The notes beneath the pieces were generated by a model, which saw only the letters and a program-made list of their open reading frames with translations, ran no database searches and was not told the DNA's origin. This document shows positions 15,001 to 21,760 of a stretch of 64,000 nt of DNA, one piece after another. This stretch comes from an uncultured Clostridia bacterium (GTDB lineage Bacteria > Bacillota > Clostridia > Christensenellales > UBA1242), in NCBI GenBank assembly GCA_934754475.1, contig CAKVHV010000001.1, positions 431,112-495,111 on the forward strand, given 5' to 3'. Numbering within the stretch: the first letter of the stretch is position 1; each line of letters begins with the position of its first letter. Made by a program: the position numbers and the translations under genes.

Positions 15001-18000
15001 TTACTCTAGCACCCAAATTACTAAATAATGCCGAATAATATGTGTTTGAGTATACGTTTGAATCATTAGTATCAACCGCAATCTTTTCCTGTTCAATTAA
15101 ATATAGATAAATTGTATAAGGATTAGTCTGAACGGCACCTGACGAGTATCCATCGTTTCCTTCCGAACTAGCAGTTGTATTTGAACCACTTGTGTTCCAA
15201 TACATACGATATATATGACTGCCAAAGTTAAATGCTGAATATCCAGAAGTATCGGTAGTATTCTTAGATAAAATACCCGAACCATATTTAGCTTGTACTT
15301 TAAGAGCGGTACCAATTACAACTTGACTAAATTTGGTCGAATAAGTATAAAGATTACCACTAGTACTAGATAACGACAAATCATTGCTTGTCTTGGCGGA
15401 TGTTTTATCATATATTTTGAAATTAGATAATTCGGTATCGCTAAATTGTGTACCCAATAACTTGACATAAATAGGCACATCTACAGCGGATAATTTTGGA
15501 TTGACAACAATCGCAACAACCGCAGTAGGACTCGCTCCCGCTTGAACCGCATGCCATAACAAGTTACCATCTGACGAATTGGTGTTTGTGACGGTTGTCG
15601 TACCATACTTAACAGTAGGTTTGGTATTATATCCAGTTGAAGCAATTGATAGAGTAACGTTATCATACTCGCTAGAATTAACATAAGTGCTACTACCCAT
15701 AGTAACTTTGTTTATTCTATAAGTACTGCTTCCGTCTGTAATATTTATGGTGTACGAATAATGATTGTTTGTATCATAAAGCAAATATTTTGTAGTCGCT
15801 GTCGATTCAAGTTTATCTCCAAAACTAATTGCGCTACTTCCACCAGTAATACTTCCCGTAAATCCACTAGGTGCAGGACTATCAATTTTCATACTAGTAG
15901 TGACGTAATAGTTATTAATACTAATAGCCAATGCCGATGTCGATGCCGATGTGAATGGGAATATTACAGTCTTGTTGGATGCAGTAAATGAATAAGACCC
16001 ACTTGTTGCATTTTGGTAAGCACCACTTGTACTATTGAATGTTGTAAGTGTTGTACTACTTCCAAACTTAATTTGACCAAAATTAATAGCGCCATAATTT
16101 TTAGTAATATTAAAGCTAAGTGTATCATTTAAGAAACAATTGTATGTATTTCCGCTACTTTTATAGCAATAATACGAACTTGCTAGTGTATTTCCAAAAG
16201 CAGATATTGCAATCTGTTGGGATATGGTTACTGCAACAGTTGAGCAGTAAATATTTATTGCAAAACTATTAGAAGTTGGTTTAAGACTAATTGAAAAGGA
16301 TTTATCTGTACTATCGTTATACGAACCAAACGAATAATTTGATGGCATAACTGAAGTATTTCCAAGTTTAACATCCGTAATAAATGCCCTAGCATTTTTT
16401 GCCACTGTAATTGTATAAGACTCAGTCTCGCCCTGCAAAATTGATATATTATTGTTAATAGAAGCAATAAATGAGTCATTTACAGAACTAGACTCTTCAT
16501 TAAACATCAATGCAGAAAATGTAGATAAATTTGCTACAAACACAATGTTTGAATTACTTGTTGAAGTAATTGGGGAATTATTTAGATAATAATTAATTGA
16601 ACCAACGTTATAAAAGCTTTGAGTGTAATTAATAAGTGGATAACCACGATTGTATTGATAATCTATGTTGGTGTTCAATCCACTTTGAGTAATAAACCAA
16701 CCATCTTCACCAAATGTAAAGCCATTGAAGTTAGATTTGTCTTTCATTTGAGATTCACTAGTTCTGCGAGTACCATAACTAGATGTACCCAAAGTTCCCG
16801 AGCCTATGTAATAATAAGCATTGCCAACCGAACCACTACCCGAAACTTTGACAGGGTACATTTTACCAACCCCATGGGATACAAAGTAAACATTTTTTAT
16901 ACTTCCCGAATTAGTATTTGTAAGTCCAATATTTTTTCCACTAGTACCACTAGCCACAACAAAATATGAATTTTGAAGATTGCCTGAATTTGAATTAATC
17001 AAAAAGAAACTATCATCTACGCCAGCATCAAGGCTTACAAACCTAACATATTTTCCACTATTATTTGTACCAACAAAACTAGCATAGCCACTTGTATTTC
17101 CGTCTAATCCACAATATTCAATAGTTCCACTATTTGTTTGGCAAAGCATGGCTTTTCCACTAACACTACATGTACCACTTCCAACAAATAGATTAGATAT
17201 TTTTCCATTATTTGTTTGAACTATTGCTGTACCAGAACTAGTAGATATCACCATATTACTTAAAGTATAATATTTCCCGTCAAGTGTTCCTGAACTCGAC
17301 AACGAACTAAACCCTACAAAGTCATAGTCCATTGTATAAGTATAAGTTGTGCCACCTATTGTCAATGAACTAGGGCTAAAGTCAATATCTGCACCAATTG
17401 TATAATTTGTTGTTGGGTTATTAACAAAGTATGCAAATTGAAGCGGTGTTGTAATATTAGTAGCACTTGAACTAGTTAAATTAGAATTTCTGCATTTTGC
17501 TACATCAGTCCAAGTTAACTTAATATATTTAATATTAATGCTAACAGTTGAACTAGCATTTCCCATTATTGTTTTAATACTATCCGCCAACATTGTGAAG
17601 TTGTTTGTTGTTGGTGCAGAGCCACGACCTGTAGCTGTCGTATTAATTAGTGTACCATTGCTTACTACATAATAATTCCCTGCACTATTACCATTTGTAA
17701 TTGTAACTTGAGCATAATATGTTTTGCTAGGGAAAGTTAAATTTAGTTTATTATATTCACGGGAACCTTTGACACTAACTGCGGTGGTGCTTGAACCCGA
17801 ACCCCTTTGATTATTAGCACCATCTACAAAGGTCCATGAACCACTAGTCGAATCTCCCGAACTATCTATTTTAATACTAAAGTCATATGTATAGTCCAAA
17901 TCCCAAGTTAATGTAATAGTTCTCGGGGTTGTAAGACTTGACGTCACCTTGTTGGTAAGTTTCATGTTGGCTTGAGCAGTATTATGGTCATATTTTTTAT

Positions 18001-20605
18001 TATCTATAATAGTCGAGCCATATTTAAGTACACCCGTCAAAGAGTCTCCTTCAGCATAATTTCCACCAATATAGAAATACGAAGAAGAACTACTCAAATC
18101 GCAGTATAAACTACTTACACTACTAGAATAATTGCTACTATTGTAGTAGAATGTAAAGTTTCCGCCAGTAGAAGTAACTTTTGTCAAAACTTTACCTGGG
18201 TCACCGGAATAAGCCATTATGATTTCCGGCATTGAACTAGTACTATCTGACTCACCAAAGTAACTTGAACTAGACAAAGTAAATGTCACAACTTTGTCTT
18301 TTGCAGTTCCGGAGTTTGAAATTGCAGTAACCGAACCTGTATTACTACCTTTCAGATAGTTGTTTTGATAGTACTTCAGATAATTGCAAGAATACGAGCC
18401 AATCGCTACAAAATAATTACTACTAATTACTGCATTACTCCAAGTAATCTTAATAGTATCTGATGCCGAATATCCCGAGACTTTGTACACCCAGCCAATT
18501 CCCGCATTAACCGAGACTTCCGAAGTAGTCGCACTCATAGGTGAACTCGAGCTATTCAAATAAACTAGTGGCGCATCCAAATTCATCGAATTATATGCAT
18601 AACTATCCAATACGACCATAAAGTAAGCATCGTTATTTGCCCAACTATATGTAATATATCTTCGTGTAGTCTCATTAGTAGATGTTCCGCTAGACGAGAT
18701 TCTATTTGAACAATCTAGTTTTACTCCCGACGAACTTGTGCTAGATACACTATGTACAACAGTTCCCGTAGCACTGCCATATCTTAGTTCGGCAGTTAAT
18801 TTCATATTTGCTTTGTAACCACTACTTACATCAAACCAAATTGTAGTTGTGCCAGTATCCCCCAAATAACAGAATAAATCGTTTGTAAGACTTGAACTTG
18901 TGCTAGAGTTGTAATAGTACTTAAACTTATTTGAACTAACCGCAGATGTTACACGGGTGAGTGTTCTTCCACCAGTACCAAATGTGTATACAGGCATAGT
19001 TTCCATATTTTCGACATATCCATCAGTACGTGTAGCTGTTTCGTAACCTGACAAATGTAGAATTTCATCAGTACTAATTAGTGGCAAATCTTGTACATTT
19101 ATTTGTATTAAATATCCATCTACAGCTGAACTTTCAAAATCCTTATACACTTCATAAGTCAAATCTTCACCAGCTGAGCTAGCACCACCACACGAAGCAT
19201 ATGTTGTAATTAGATAGTTACCAGGGAAATAAATATAATTCCAAGAACTATATTCTGAGTACGCACTCACTGAAAGATTAGTTAATGAACTGCCAGTACC
19301 ATACATATTATGAGCGCTTGAAAAATTAACTGACAATGTGGCTGCTGATTCATTAGAATATTCTTGATTGACTTGATACAAATAACATGTACCTAAATTA
19401 AACTCGGCATAATTATGCCCTTCATATTTAAATTGAAAAGTTTTGTATAAAGTTAGATAAGTACTATCCGAATACATAATCCAAGGTGTAATGCCTGTAG
19501 GACATATAATACCTAGCCAACGATAGTTATTTCCACTTGCCTTTTGACACAATCCAATACAGTGACCTTCTGAGTGATAAGCAGGAACAGGTACTTGACC
19601 GCAATACACACATGTTGCATATTCTGTTGAAGAGTTGTCATATGTAGTATTACAATGTGGGCAAGTATAACTTGAAGGGTCTGCATTAGGTGTATTAGCC
19701 TTGTAACTAACATGCACATCTCTGGAAAAAACAACTGAAAAATTTATCATTGAGTGCCATTTTTCATAACTATTAATATTCCCTTCCCATTCATCAGAAC
19801 CCAAAGGAAGAACAGTTTCTGAAATAGTTATTTTTCGAACATTTGCAAATATATTATCCCAAGACACACTCCATGAACCACCACCACTATTACTGTTATT
19901 TGAATAAGTAAAACCCGAACCTAAATTCGACGATGCTAAGCTCATAGGAGTTGATGCAATAAAAGTATCACTTGCATCATAAAAATAAACAAGAAGATCG
20001 TCATCACAATTATCTTCATTAGCCGTATTTAAATCGATACCTTCTTGAAGTGCAAAATCAATGCCTGTAATATTACTACTAGTCCAGCTTATATCCATAG
20101 CAAATTCTGCCCCAATACTAATAACATCAGGGTCTGAACTTCCATGTGGAGCATTCTCAAGATAATAAATTTCAAAGTTAAAGAGAGAAGAAGTACCAGA
20201 GCCATCAGCTGAATATCCGCCTTGACTAATATCTGGATCTCCACCACCAAGTGATGCTAGAATTCCAATATCTGAACTACAGCCTTCAGTAGAAATTGTA
20301 ACTGAATCATAACTTGACGGCGGGTTTAAACATTGCCCAGTACAATGTACTCCGTGAAAGTCTGCTAAGCTATTGTAATACTCATGACAATATGAACATG
20401 TGCCACCAGGACCGCCAGTATCAAACGTCACACCGCAATCAGGACATGTCTCAGACCATGCCATAACATGATTTTGCGAGATTTCATTTATCATTACCGC
20501 AGAAAAAATTCCTGAGAACAGCATAACTATTCCCAAAAGGATAACTTTTATTAAATACGAATAAGGATGTTTTACTTTTAATTCTGAATTAACACTTTTT
20601 CGCAT
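1..20605 (-). CDS. Giant secreted GLUG-repeat-like surface protein (3' end beyond window)
   Basis: A single open frame begins at ATG 20605, preceded by a good ribosome binding site (AGGAG), and runs without a stop to the window edge: 6,868 codons are visible and the C-terminus is missing. I followed the frame through the region and rechecked sampled lines. Residues about 18-39 are hydrophobic after a basic start, which suggests a signal peptide or anchor. Cys-rich modules of the CPxC...CxxC type lie at about residues 54-92 and 314-350. A CxxC cluster lies near 3020, and a His/Cys-rich patch with a DSCY motif near 6025. The rest is Ser/Thr/Asn/Tyr-rich and beta-like. GLUG-like blocks (a DIDFS, DIDLS or DIDFG lead, then GLVG, GLIG or GGIVG turns) lie at about 1030-1330, 4975-5640 and 6470 onward. 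An adhesin or cell-surface role is inferred from these repeats. No enzyme domain is recognisable. Confidence 0.85.
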   Translation of the reverse strand, partial: MRKSVNSELKVKHPYSYLIKVILLGIVMLFSGIFSAVMINEISQNHVMAWSETCPDCGVTFDTGGPGGTCSYCHEYYNSLADFHGVHCTGQCLNPPSSYDSVTISTEGCSSDIGILASLGGGDPDISQGGYSADGSGTSSLFNFEIYYLENAPHGSSDPDVISIGAEFAMDISWTSSNITGIDFALQEGIDLNTANEDNCDDDLLVYFYDASDTFIASTPMSLASSNLGSGFTYSNNSNSGGGSWSVSWDNIFANVRKITISETVLPLGSDEWEGNINSYEKWHSMINFSVVFSRDVHVSYKANTPNADPSSYTCPHCNTTYDNSSTEYATCVYCGQVPVPAYHSEGHCIGLCQKASGNNYRWLGIICPTGITPWIMYSDSTYLTLYKTFQFKYEGHNYAEFNLGTCYLYQVNQEYSNESAATLSVNFSSAHNMYGTGSSLTNLSVSAYSEYSSWNYIYFPGNYLITTYASCGGASSAGEDLTYEVYKDFESSAVDGYLIQINVQDLPLISTDEILHLSGYETATRTDGYVENMETMPVYTFGTGGRTLTRVTSAVSSNKFKYYYNSSTSSSLTNDLFCYLGDTGTTTIWFDVSSGYKANMKLTAELRYGSATGTVVHSVSSTSSSGVKLDCSNRISSSGTSTNETTRRYITYSWANNDAYFMVVLDSYAYNSMNLDAPLVYLNSSSSPMSATTSEVSVNAGIGWVYKVSGYSASDTIKITWSNAVISSNYFVAIGSYSCNYLKYYQNNYLKGSNTGSVTAISNSGTAKDKVVTFTLSSSSYFGESDSTSSMPEIIMAYSGDPGKVLTKVTSTGGNFTFYYNSSNYSSSVSSLYCDLSSSSSYFYIGGNYAEGDSLTGVLKYGSTIIDNKKYDHNTAQANMKLTNKVTSSLTTPRTITLTWDLDYTYDFSIKIDSSGDSTSGSWTFVDGANNQRGSGSSTTAVSVKGSREYNKLNLTFPSKTYYAQVTITNGNSAGNYYVVSNGTLINTTATGRGSAPTTNNFTMLADSIKTIMGNASSTVSINIKYIKLTWTDVAKCRNSNLTSSSATNITTPLQFAYFVNNPTTNYTIGADIDFSPSSLTIGGTTYTYTMDYDFVGFSSLSSSGTLDGKYYTLSNMVISTSSGTAIVQTNNGKISNLFVGSGTCSVSGKAMLCQTNSGTIEYCGLDGNTSGYASFVGTNNSGKYVRFVSLDAGVDDSFFLINSNSGNLQNSYFVVASGTSGKNIGLTNTNSGSIKNVYFVSHGVGKMYPVKVSGSGSVGNAYYYIGSGTLGTSSYGTRRTSESQMKDKSNFNGFTFGEDGWFITQSGLNTNIDYQYNRGYPLINYTQSFYNVGSINYYLNNSPITSTSNSNIVFVANLSTFSALMFNEESSSVNDSFIASINNNISILQGETESYTITVAKNARAFITDVKLGNTSVMPSNYSFGSYNDSTDKSFSISLKPTSNSFAINIYCSTVAVTISQQIAISAFGNTLASSYYCYKSSGNTYNCFLNDTLSFNITKNYGAINFGQIKFGSSTTLTTFNSTSGAYQNATSGSYSFTASNKTVIFPFTSASTSALAISINNYYVTTSMKIDSPAPSGFTGSITGGSSAISFGDKLESTATTKYLLYDTNNHYSYTINITDGSSTYRINKVTMGSSTYVNSSEYDNVTLSIASTGYNTKPTVKYGTTTVTNTNSSDGNLLWHAVQAGASPTAVVAIVVNPKLSAVDVPIYVKLLGTQFSDTELSNFKIYDKTSAKTSNDLSLSSTSGNLYTYSTKFSQVVIGTALKVQAKYGSGILSKNTTDTSGYSAFNFGSHIYRMYWNTSGSNTTASSEGNDGYSSGAVQTNPYTIYLYLIEQEKIAVDTNDSNVYSNTYYSALFSNLGARVIHQISISRNTSYASNGANSFSDSTTVTANGSKILHNNSNLYYVDYGGKYTYSQDNGTLTLSGQSFSLDNLFSIPSTNSKSSTNVTSDVTISLSKVQQISKSIGIYIENPGLQYNNSRHDYFYRLIPYVSFYTYTSTGRSPDPVHLTSSSENGTLVKLAKNNTSSIGANTINYSSNLLANVTLQASGSTTYGSTGKYTYVLTSVYGNYFEFTRGDKDSIATVADRNILISLESSDSGYPNVTNSSSQTQKDFFQNLNPSTITIDGKKDQKYTLKGYLKDGNSSIIFTYAPYVTLNFNSVDDAKSKQGESVDGIKSISISAKLNGSTFAAARTNGTKEITYDLASTSSGVNLIVTATMTIDDGFELSRLVFGSYRLFAAATNLKTTKAPYSEYISTNDADDVTNYKVTLTASGSTYLIDCKTLKIEIELNKSSYLDSDTITIVSAYTPYLVEKQTFGTYEDGTSVGKNTSVTIYGRGTIDIKDKYNNTYGNNSTLSLTNTSGTNYTLSISTLNIYYYTNLEVKFTNASNFYRQYAQVNGLTNGTYAQDPLTWYDTANTNLKGTYNTGTTFNISAQFVGITLHRTNRISPQMITRDASSNVGQGVNSFTISNGTETSYSGTTYTLTPASGYSLKYFKIYVYKTTGDTSTTQSTPYTLYTISSGSSNLKVPKQYTYTGNSLEQNFTATIARNSNNVTLALNYLVNSEKSNYYGSCSNILVEPVMCETAKTISASSGASPVALKWASNTISARYLKFSAGTMPSYTVYYDGTSTTSSSPTLNLGGNKNITRISINGAFNALYLSTDNSTWYTIYDSYVDGAVTASSTSPYVIDFVADYGLNLDNFKSYTNSGNQLIVPNVDGYFPIVSGKTYRVSSNMADYKVKLVTFNENLAQVDTNSDYQYIQTITASSSAKYMGLFFQRTSGSSNILNEFNANFSVNIQISTNNALSDTSAVELMVGYTGSQVKSTQVSGIRLITDSYSYVSKLNGSNHIQTHAVISNTTNTAYAQRYYTASTISGNKYNVYVTYYSANASMTKDQINTILGGITHDSSGNSNQNTPNASQYGAYRYFSSENSKTNANAYKFNFNTGVLNNTSMRGWEYKGMTILEGSATASTSDCSVVSVDANNTTLSGNFRNSSANTFKIFTIRINIAEKQFTHTVGHGCNNSSCTSCYAGTIDVYTTLSQNGASATTISGSNANSALIELKAAESARRFDTNASTGTATNISSQIPTSVSDIDASKRSTYNGMAMYADLPDIKYTKITVGYFTKLYLIAKSNDVNIYTNSWIVVDNSATSDKPNQSLYANYTYLNSGTITTTINFKPDFYSDWIEYAIKDGLNVDIPSTYSVNFRHKFDGSFQISLLGEVNRFNTDTNAFKEALVIEKSNQTSSDVTYQIKHGAKVIGTISANIDGKFSAGTYTLRVVAGAKVIITYSDNTTMPYAINMGQITAGSTTKTLNTAGSKLTAQAISNYDNCSIESSSTWVANAGGRVDPTTGGTITYTLDKKSTTTVNYCDNIEIKTVFDYYHQVFLDRVNVTNAAASKANGAISVTQIEKANNKQELTESSIGNYASIYLREGEYFKLSASDQINENTNTPFSKDKFYVFGLLKGTNSYVSGTDYTAQDSWYKNSGYSTYYTNVSTPITTAVSTNTPFTVNNVQITNANNENIYYTAFYSQAKPVQLEINTYDNGAVTKVATILTNSTKNTFDIGADNIYGQVSLFQDSACSKPLPLRSDGYMIVGCGTGTNRNFIDSFNIFVKYDTSGLVNYSFKDMTKHNDAHSGTSCSFVSLDTSNSDSFYINTTGIPFDTTYVNDKLQGSFKNHTIGQVNLNRLYEVTIKYRIRTSLNAYEDFDTKNKADLYLGYAGEYATDKFTTFGSSYQKKFISGQSITIDAYVPFENVDSYIAPFRIAKIATNGVSSVPSFTINNNGFNNATSTFTITSATAGTYYIDLVEMIRLDTGATNKSFISENGQNNFSGVTGGSIAFGNDTNPVTKVKDNGIYEVKDGIYIGIIAKDKSNASKVNETANFVDRFDQVRMTLSFDQGFEEYKPNSAGMKECFAGFTSENLVKQGYGNYTFIANESHINSTNGNPIVLYVTEKKTTYNVFYGICDLNGNVFTDDVRPDGNQFKLAALKNNQGLKTLVTNDNLSTDTKFTGKPLSEILAMEGNKNYIGYFGSVTFVTSVNQDSSYKFRTHNVNNYNPYEGITNIIYGYSHNGLEIGYNKTELMNGSGSFEGTLKLTNKTSEHPSVNSSTNQQDNKEIRVSAYFTYTNKVTIKFASTRNDAFNLTNGTFKSKFGVADGYTTSDNKVYFKTFVVPYNGTISGETFDAVVEPSFTSTSVDNYVPGYVYENISRLGSSTIKTTADQGGTTYSLTISNITASEEITLLYNPVVLVTLEKPNGVAGHNSVGKGTATTEFYSFKRNVEKNLVKIKPLYSQVVYPDGWTGGSNGTSSQSYSMVYNATNSISTGTINRDTSISNIFEINHESTGNTYVFVVYHGNGDNGLYYKTTLTPYIENTSAIETSERYIPHEVSYTNNTTQNTAHFQVKITDNNTEKYVDYENLSSGVYNNALIDKSLRESYYSSNTLTVSDNNIYQDKNSVTPSFAREYTIEFSTYLSNASDGTPASVILKIGTSTYTIPTTTTGGDIYYKNVHVLENEETTVQVLWDDDKFDNLYNQTQIYDSNVVTSNTQNIGYIAGQGNTTYYSVNNASQNQIKFEKTVYFSSSNVDATTGKEKVAQTSDKWIETLRFMEKRNVTLTVNPEYLDVSTQPIIEMGQKTIDPVGATTPTEKLTYGSFKSTSLTSGEYKGKNIYVSNNISSKPKTISATVQATKTDFTTLTLYAQDISATTSYDFKGFKIAGTSTYLVLASALATKNGMYEYSISVPSDSDGASYNIVADYTLNSDNVDKINIYGNGYFQFGYSTSTDALSASTNYTLFDQNKYANETNDIFRATNSLITNGAKYLVIKAYPQEHSTFASVSAKYTNASNMYFSKSGQNSATAEDDIYFSSENNVFVYSIRDWTPGSDVNYMQYNTEITLVFTSDTWRNPNYHTSISSTTITKNGISKVGYHVTTASQLAYIASTPSISQGSASENTIIYIDSDINMSAHLWLPMIDFRGQIISEKYKISGLRTTGQANIMLNSSLTIDGTNSTPSYINSYNDEFTYTSSGNTAYYNYNVDSSMSLLDTTNGATIEGLVIDDFVGTYYNSKNKFNGSIIGSSTNTTILDVEINNVTYTSVSSLALSSNYYFAKFIGTTNGYNVIRNSKSTGSFVCTITGENISASFVIGQSNCNSSDKPIVTDNGISTNEYLSNISITGTGNRVSGGTNLKLAGLISNYTSSSAYAHDIYFEVTGDKPATTNPISNSDLTTNTTFVYHSIFSKTFLATNTDTEFVSSNQTSNFAIRWSNPTTTTRKLKIDSTYSTFTNVDNHTGGTSANSPKIYAISSKNDLLGHLSNIDSSKSYVELRLTQDIDFGYSVWPTVDISSGYTFNGAGYKISNIVLNNYSRDTNSYAMFGTNAGVIKNLYVENIYMSVGVFATYKPSNYALIVSNNTGEILSTSVQGTIDANINNSDSNEVYIGGLIGTNSQALYELEFVGNISIGAFGKNTTSPKYVGGIVGYMNGGSLSKVHSSATINTYGNKTRVNNSSYFGGLVGKHTNISVNNSYYGNYANSEYVASINEFEKTSNSKAYALSGTGTGLEINYFYSSANFSLASANGVTSGTSSGNGIYMLNGTFSSVPTNITNGISDANLKNKTGLNGFDFDNVWYYQTTDEIHTYPYPMLIGNKNTHDVKVELSVEGIDFTDENITSVFELTNDYGYEQIIYGVKDEHTDTTSTKNAIDYYVQVLHSDSIDANKTSNRIKITPKTNYHIVSIVLDGVPFLNYNYRRNPTSSTSAISTDYLNLISSNSNYSGDQKTYARTNNHTLKIVLSKNFNFLGTGINGTKMSRDSITNTISNEYGTLTVSGTTSNGKTNMLKGNSGYYNHSVDNTNYSTWYLPEELHDYYYQNTSGLNSPNSANSLVTFTFEATPRVGDKNSYIATRLIGWVYETYASANSSDRNWDTIKNASLIKYKFNGDGTIGYEIVSNNDTLNYAKNITGFIDINSSTIQTSEIGMSNGKVSSKYITKATLSVTSDKVTDGYYYPVVEYIYTSSVVTALHYHNHLDSCYNSNGELICDDDVSHPFDYTNTCTTGGNTCLNSNNVTIQNVDTSSDITPGDILSEGSRVRIQIQNEKQGSLIGKFARRFYDTSTNSLQIYYYEIEEQYIKAIYKLNETRKSDGSISYEKVYFDSSYVDEANGIFDVSNSRLVTIDGSKEYQTRIEFTLTRSTTNVNSPVNTDGEYAFYMIEKLYDFTFNIFDADRMSETHLEISKESVFGNAISIKNDNGVLKYSFGSENNYVNIPSTMVSKLVSVMGRTLKVSVMLSGNNVIITSQMPDGHVAKLISTTLDSYRLTDQNDSIVARMTNKDVTNQIKYTSYQDVSHTETDKLGIRDKAYLSYNLAFNLVSGTSTKTYTYDYGTVTIIDEKVDLDIKFAKDYYSYFDQFGIDTNIPNYYTNNLSGSTTASAKFNNTTPIISSGQPTLSEILSSIQFATKDSNITSGEDGLTKNTAFTINSSYKLGWLAHMLNNNPDETYKVNGVSYKFKDAYYKISNNLDMSSKFWLPITQFDGVMFSLNDALDSGSINNIKIDIIASNVTGSFDTTNDINSNHVGLIAKSNNAKFIGLTLNNFDINTDLAVSIGNLVGLANSSYFDNINVRNSVICNIKNSNTSDSIAVGGLVGRANYMFAVNQTEITGVDFATNHNNVSAVVGASDYFGKIYNTYAFVNRITTYKSNTGITTSNPTIKFVNANNVVLKNNVHFVNSGVANSDLMFANGNILDNKEFNYLVGTKTVADATSVASANVNITTLNKLDSRVWANNSDNTDSRGTLKLISTAFDMSTTSTSLSTTEATNKGTIYNPYLIQNTQDFVLFVNNMNSNSNNTNAVYYKLTADIDLSGKY

Positions 20606-20635
20606 GGTTTTCTCCTAAAATTATTATTTGTAAAA

Positions 20636-20663
20636 AATATAATTTGTTGCATATTATTTTCAA
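20636..20663 (-). promoter_or_regulatory. Possible sigma-A promoter of the giant surface gene
   Basis: On the minus strand TTGAAA (20658-20663) is followed after 16 bases by TATATT (20636-20641), about 30 bases before the start codon. The match is only fair and the DNA is AT-rich, so this is tentative. Confidence 0.35.
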
Positions 20664-20722
20664 ATGTATTTGATTACTTAAGCTAACTTAAGACAACCTA
20701 AGTATTTTTGGGTGGCGGAATT

Positions 20723-20855
20723 GTAAGTTTATCGTTTAGACATATAGTCAACTACTTTGAATAGTTGAAATTTATATTCCCTAGCCAAACTCAATTTATT
20801 CCGACACTATCCAGCACTACATAGATTTAAGTGTAAGATAATTATTAAACTTACG
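20723..20855. other. Palindromic multi-hairpin element upstream of the giant gene
   Basis: The gap 20606-21167 has no gene. Inside it a 9-base inverted repeat, GTAAGTTTA (20723-20731) and TAAACTTAC (20847-20855), encloses a 6-bp hairpin CAACTA/TAGTTG (20749-20767). It also encloses a second stem built from ACACTAT and ATAG...AGTGT. A perfect palindromic arm CTTAAG/CTTAAG lies just outside at 20677-20692. The layout (outer stem around small hairpins) recurs elsewhere in this window. Function is unknown. Confidence 0.45.
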
Positions 20856-21035
20856 TGCATATACACACATAGCCCGTGTACACATACACGCACGCATGAA
20901 AGTAAATTTTTCCATATATAATTATATATAATATAATTAAGCCCGTCAAACAAAAATCGACAAAAACTTTTGAAAAACTATTAAATTTAAAAAAAACCTA
21001 AACTTGGGTACAAACTAAATTTAGGCGTGTAATAT

Positions 21036-21113
21036 ACTTTAAAAACTTCCCAAAGTCAAGAAGTTTTCAATGTGTATTTTGAAAACTTTGTCAAAATGGG
21101 AAGTTTTTAAAGT
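21036..21113. other. Long nested inverted repeat downstream of rnhA
   Basis: A perfect 16-bp outer stem, ACTTTAAAAACTTCCC (21036-21051) with its complement at 21098-21113, encloses a perfect 10-bp hairpin (21061-21070 with 21079-21088). It lies 54 bases past the rnhA stop codon, so it may end rnhA transcription, although no clean T-run follows on the minus strand. It shares the outer-stem-plus-inner-hairpin design of other gaps in the window. Confidence 0.6.
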
Positions 21114-21167
21114 GAAAATGCTAATTTTTTTTGAATTTATAAATTAGATAAGACCTTGTGAAACGTG

Positions 21168-21620
21168 TCAGTTATCCGAGTGCTTTGCAATTTCGCCCGT
21201 TGCGAGTTTGTCGCAACGATTGTTGTATACATTATCCGCATGACCTTTGACTTTGTGCCAAGTAACTTTGTGTGGACGTATGAGTTCAAGTAATTCCTGC
21301 CAAAGCTCAACATTTTGGACTGGTTTTTTGCCGGCAGTACGCCAATTATTCTTTGTCCAATTTTCTATCCAGCCTTCCAAAAAAGCATTGACGGTGTAAG
21401 CACTATCCGAATAAATGTCTATTTCAACGGGTTCTTTGAGCATTTTGAGACCCATAATAACTGCTGTCAATTCCATGCGGTTATTTGTAGTATTTTCGGC
21501 AAAACCGCTATATTCTTTTTCTATCCCCTTGTATATGAGAATCCCACCATATCCGCCTTTCCCGGGATTTCCGCTACAAGCGCCATCAGTATAAAGTTCG
21601 ACTTTTTTGAGTTCTGCCAT
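21168..21620 (-). CDS. rnhA: Ribonuclease HI
   Basis: This 150-residue protein is a full-length RNase HI, which cuts the RNA strand of RNA-DNA hybrids (R-loops and primer remnants). The four catalytic carboxylates of the family are visible: Asp in YTDGAC near residue 12, Glu in NNRMELTA near 50, Asp in YSDSAY near 72 and Asp in NNRCDKLA near 137. The conserved His-containing loop (WHKVKGHADN) is present. The middle part with WIENWTKNNWRTAGKKPV corresponds to the basic-protrusion region of the E. coli-type enzyme. The ATG follows CGGAG at good spacing. The gene appears monocistronic, with tRNA-Trp behind it on the other strand. Confidence 0.95.
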   Translation of the reverse strand: MAELKKVELYTDGACSGNPGKGGYGGILIYKGIEKEYSGFAENTTNNRMELTAVIMGLKMLKEPVEIDIYSDSAYTVNAFLEGWIENWTKNNWRTAGKKPVQNVELWQELLELIRPHKVTWHKVKGHADNVYNNRCDKLATGEIAKHSDN

Positions 21621-21712
21621 TTCTCACTCCGATTTTATTTTTTAACATATATATGTTAACAAAAAACAATTTTGTTGGCAAGAAAATTTTTGGCGAAAAT
21701 TTGGATTATTGC

Positions 21713-21740
21713 TTGACAATAATGTTTAAATTGTTATACA
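21713..21740 (+). promoter_or_regulatory. Promoter of tRNA-Trp
   Basis: TTGACA (21713-21718), a 16-base spacer and TATACA (21735-21740) lie 20 bases before the tRNA 5' end, a normal position for a sigma-A tRNA promoter. Confidence 0.7.
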
Positions 21741-21760
21741 ATAGCATTGTTATTTTATTT

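Noticed and set aside
141..16969. Numerous 60-116 codon frames on both strands within the first 20 kb
   Set aside because: They overlap the giant minus-strand gene, have biased or cysteine-heavy compositions and lack ribosome binding sites, so they are shadows.
20855..20905. Alternating purine-pyrimidine tract (possible Z-DNA)
   Set aside because: The tract of ACGTGCATATACACAC type is short and mixed with AT steps. No regulatory role can be argued from sequence alone.
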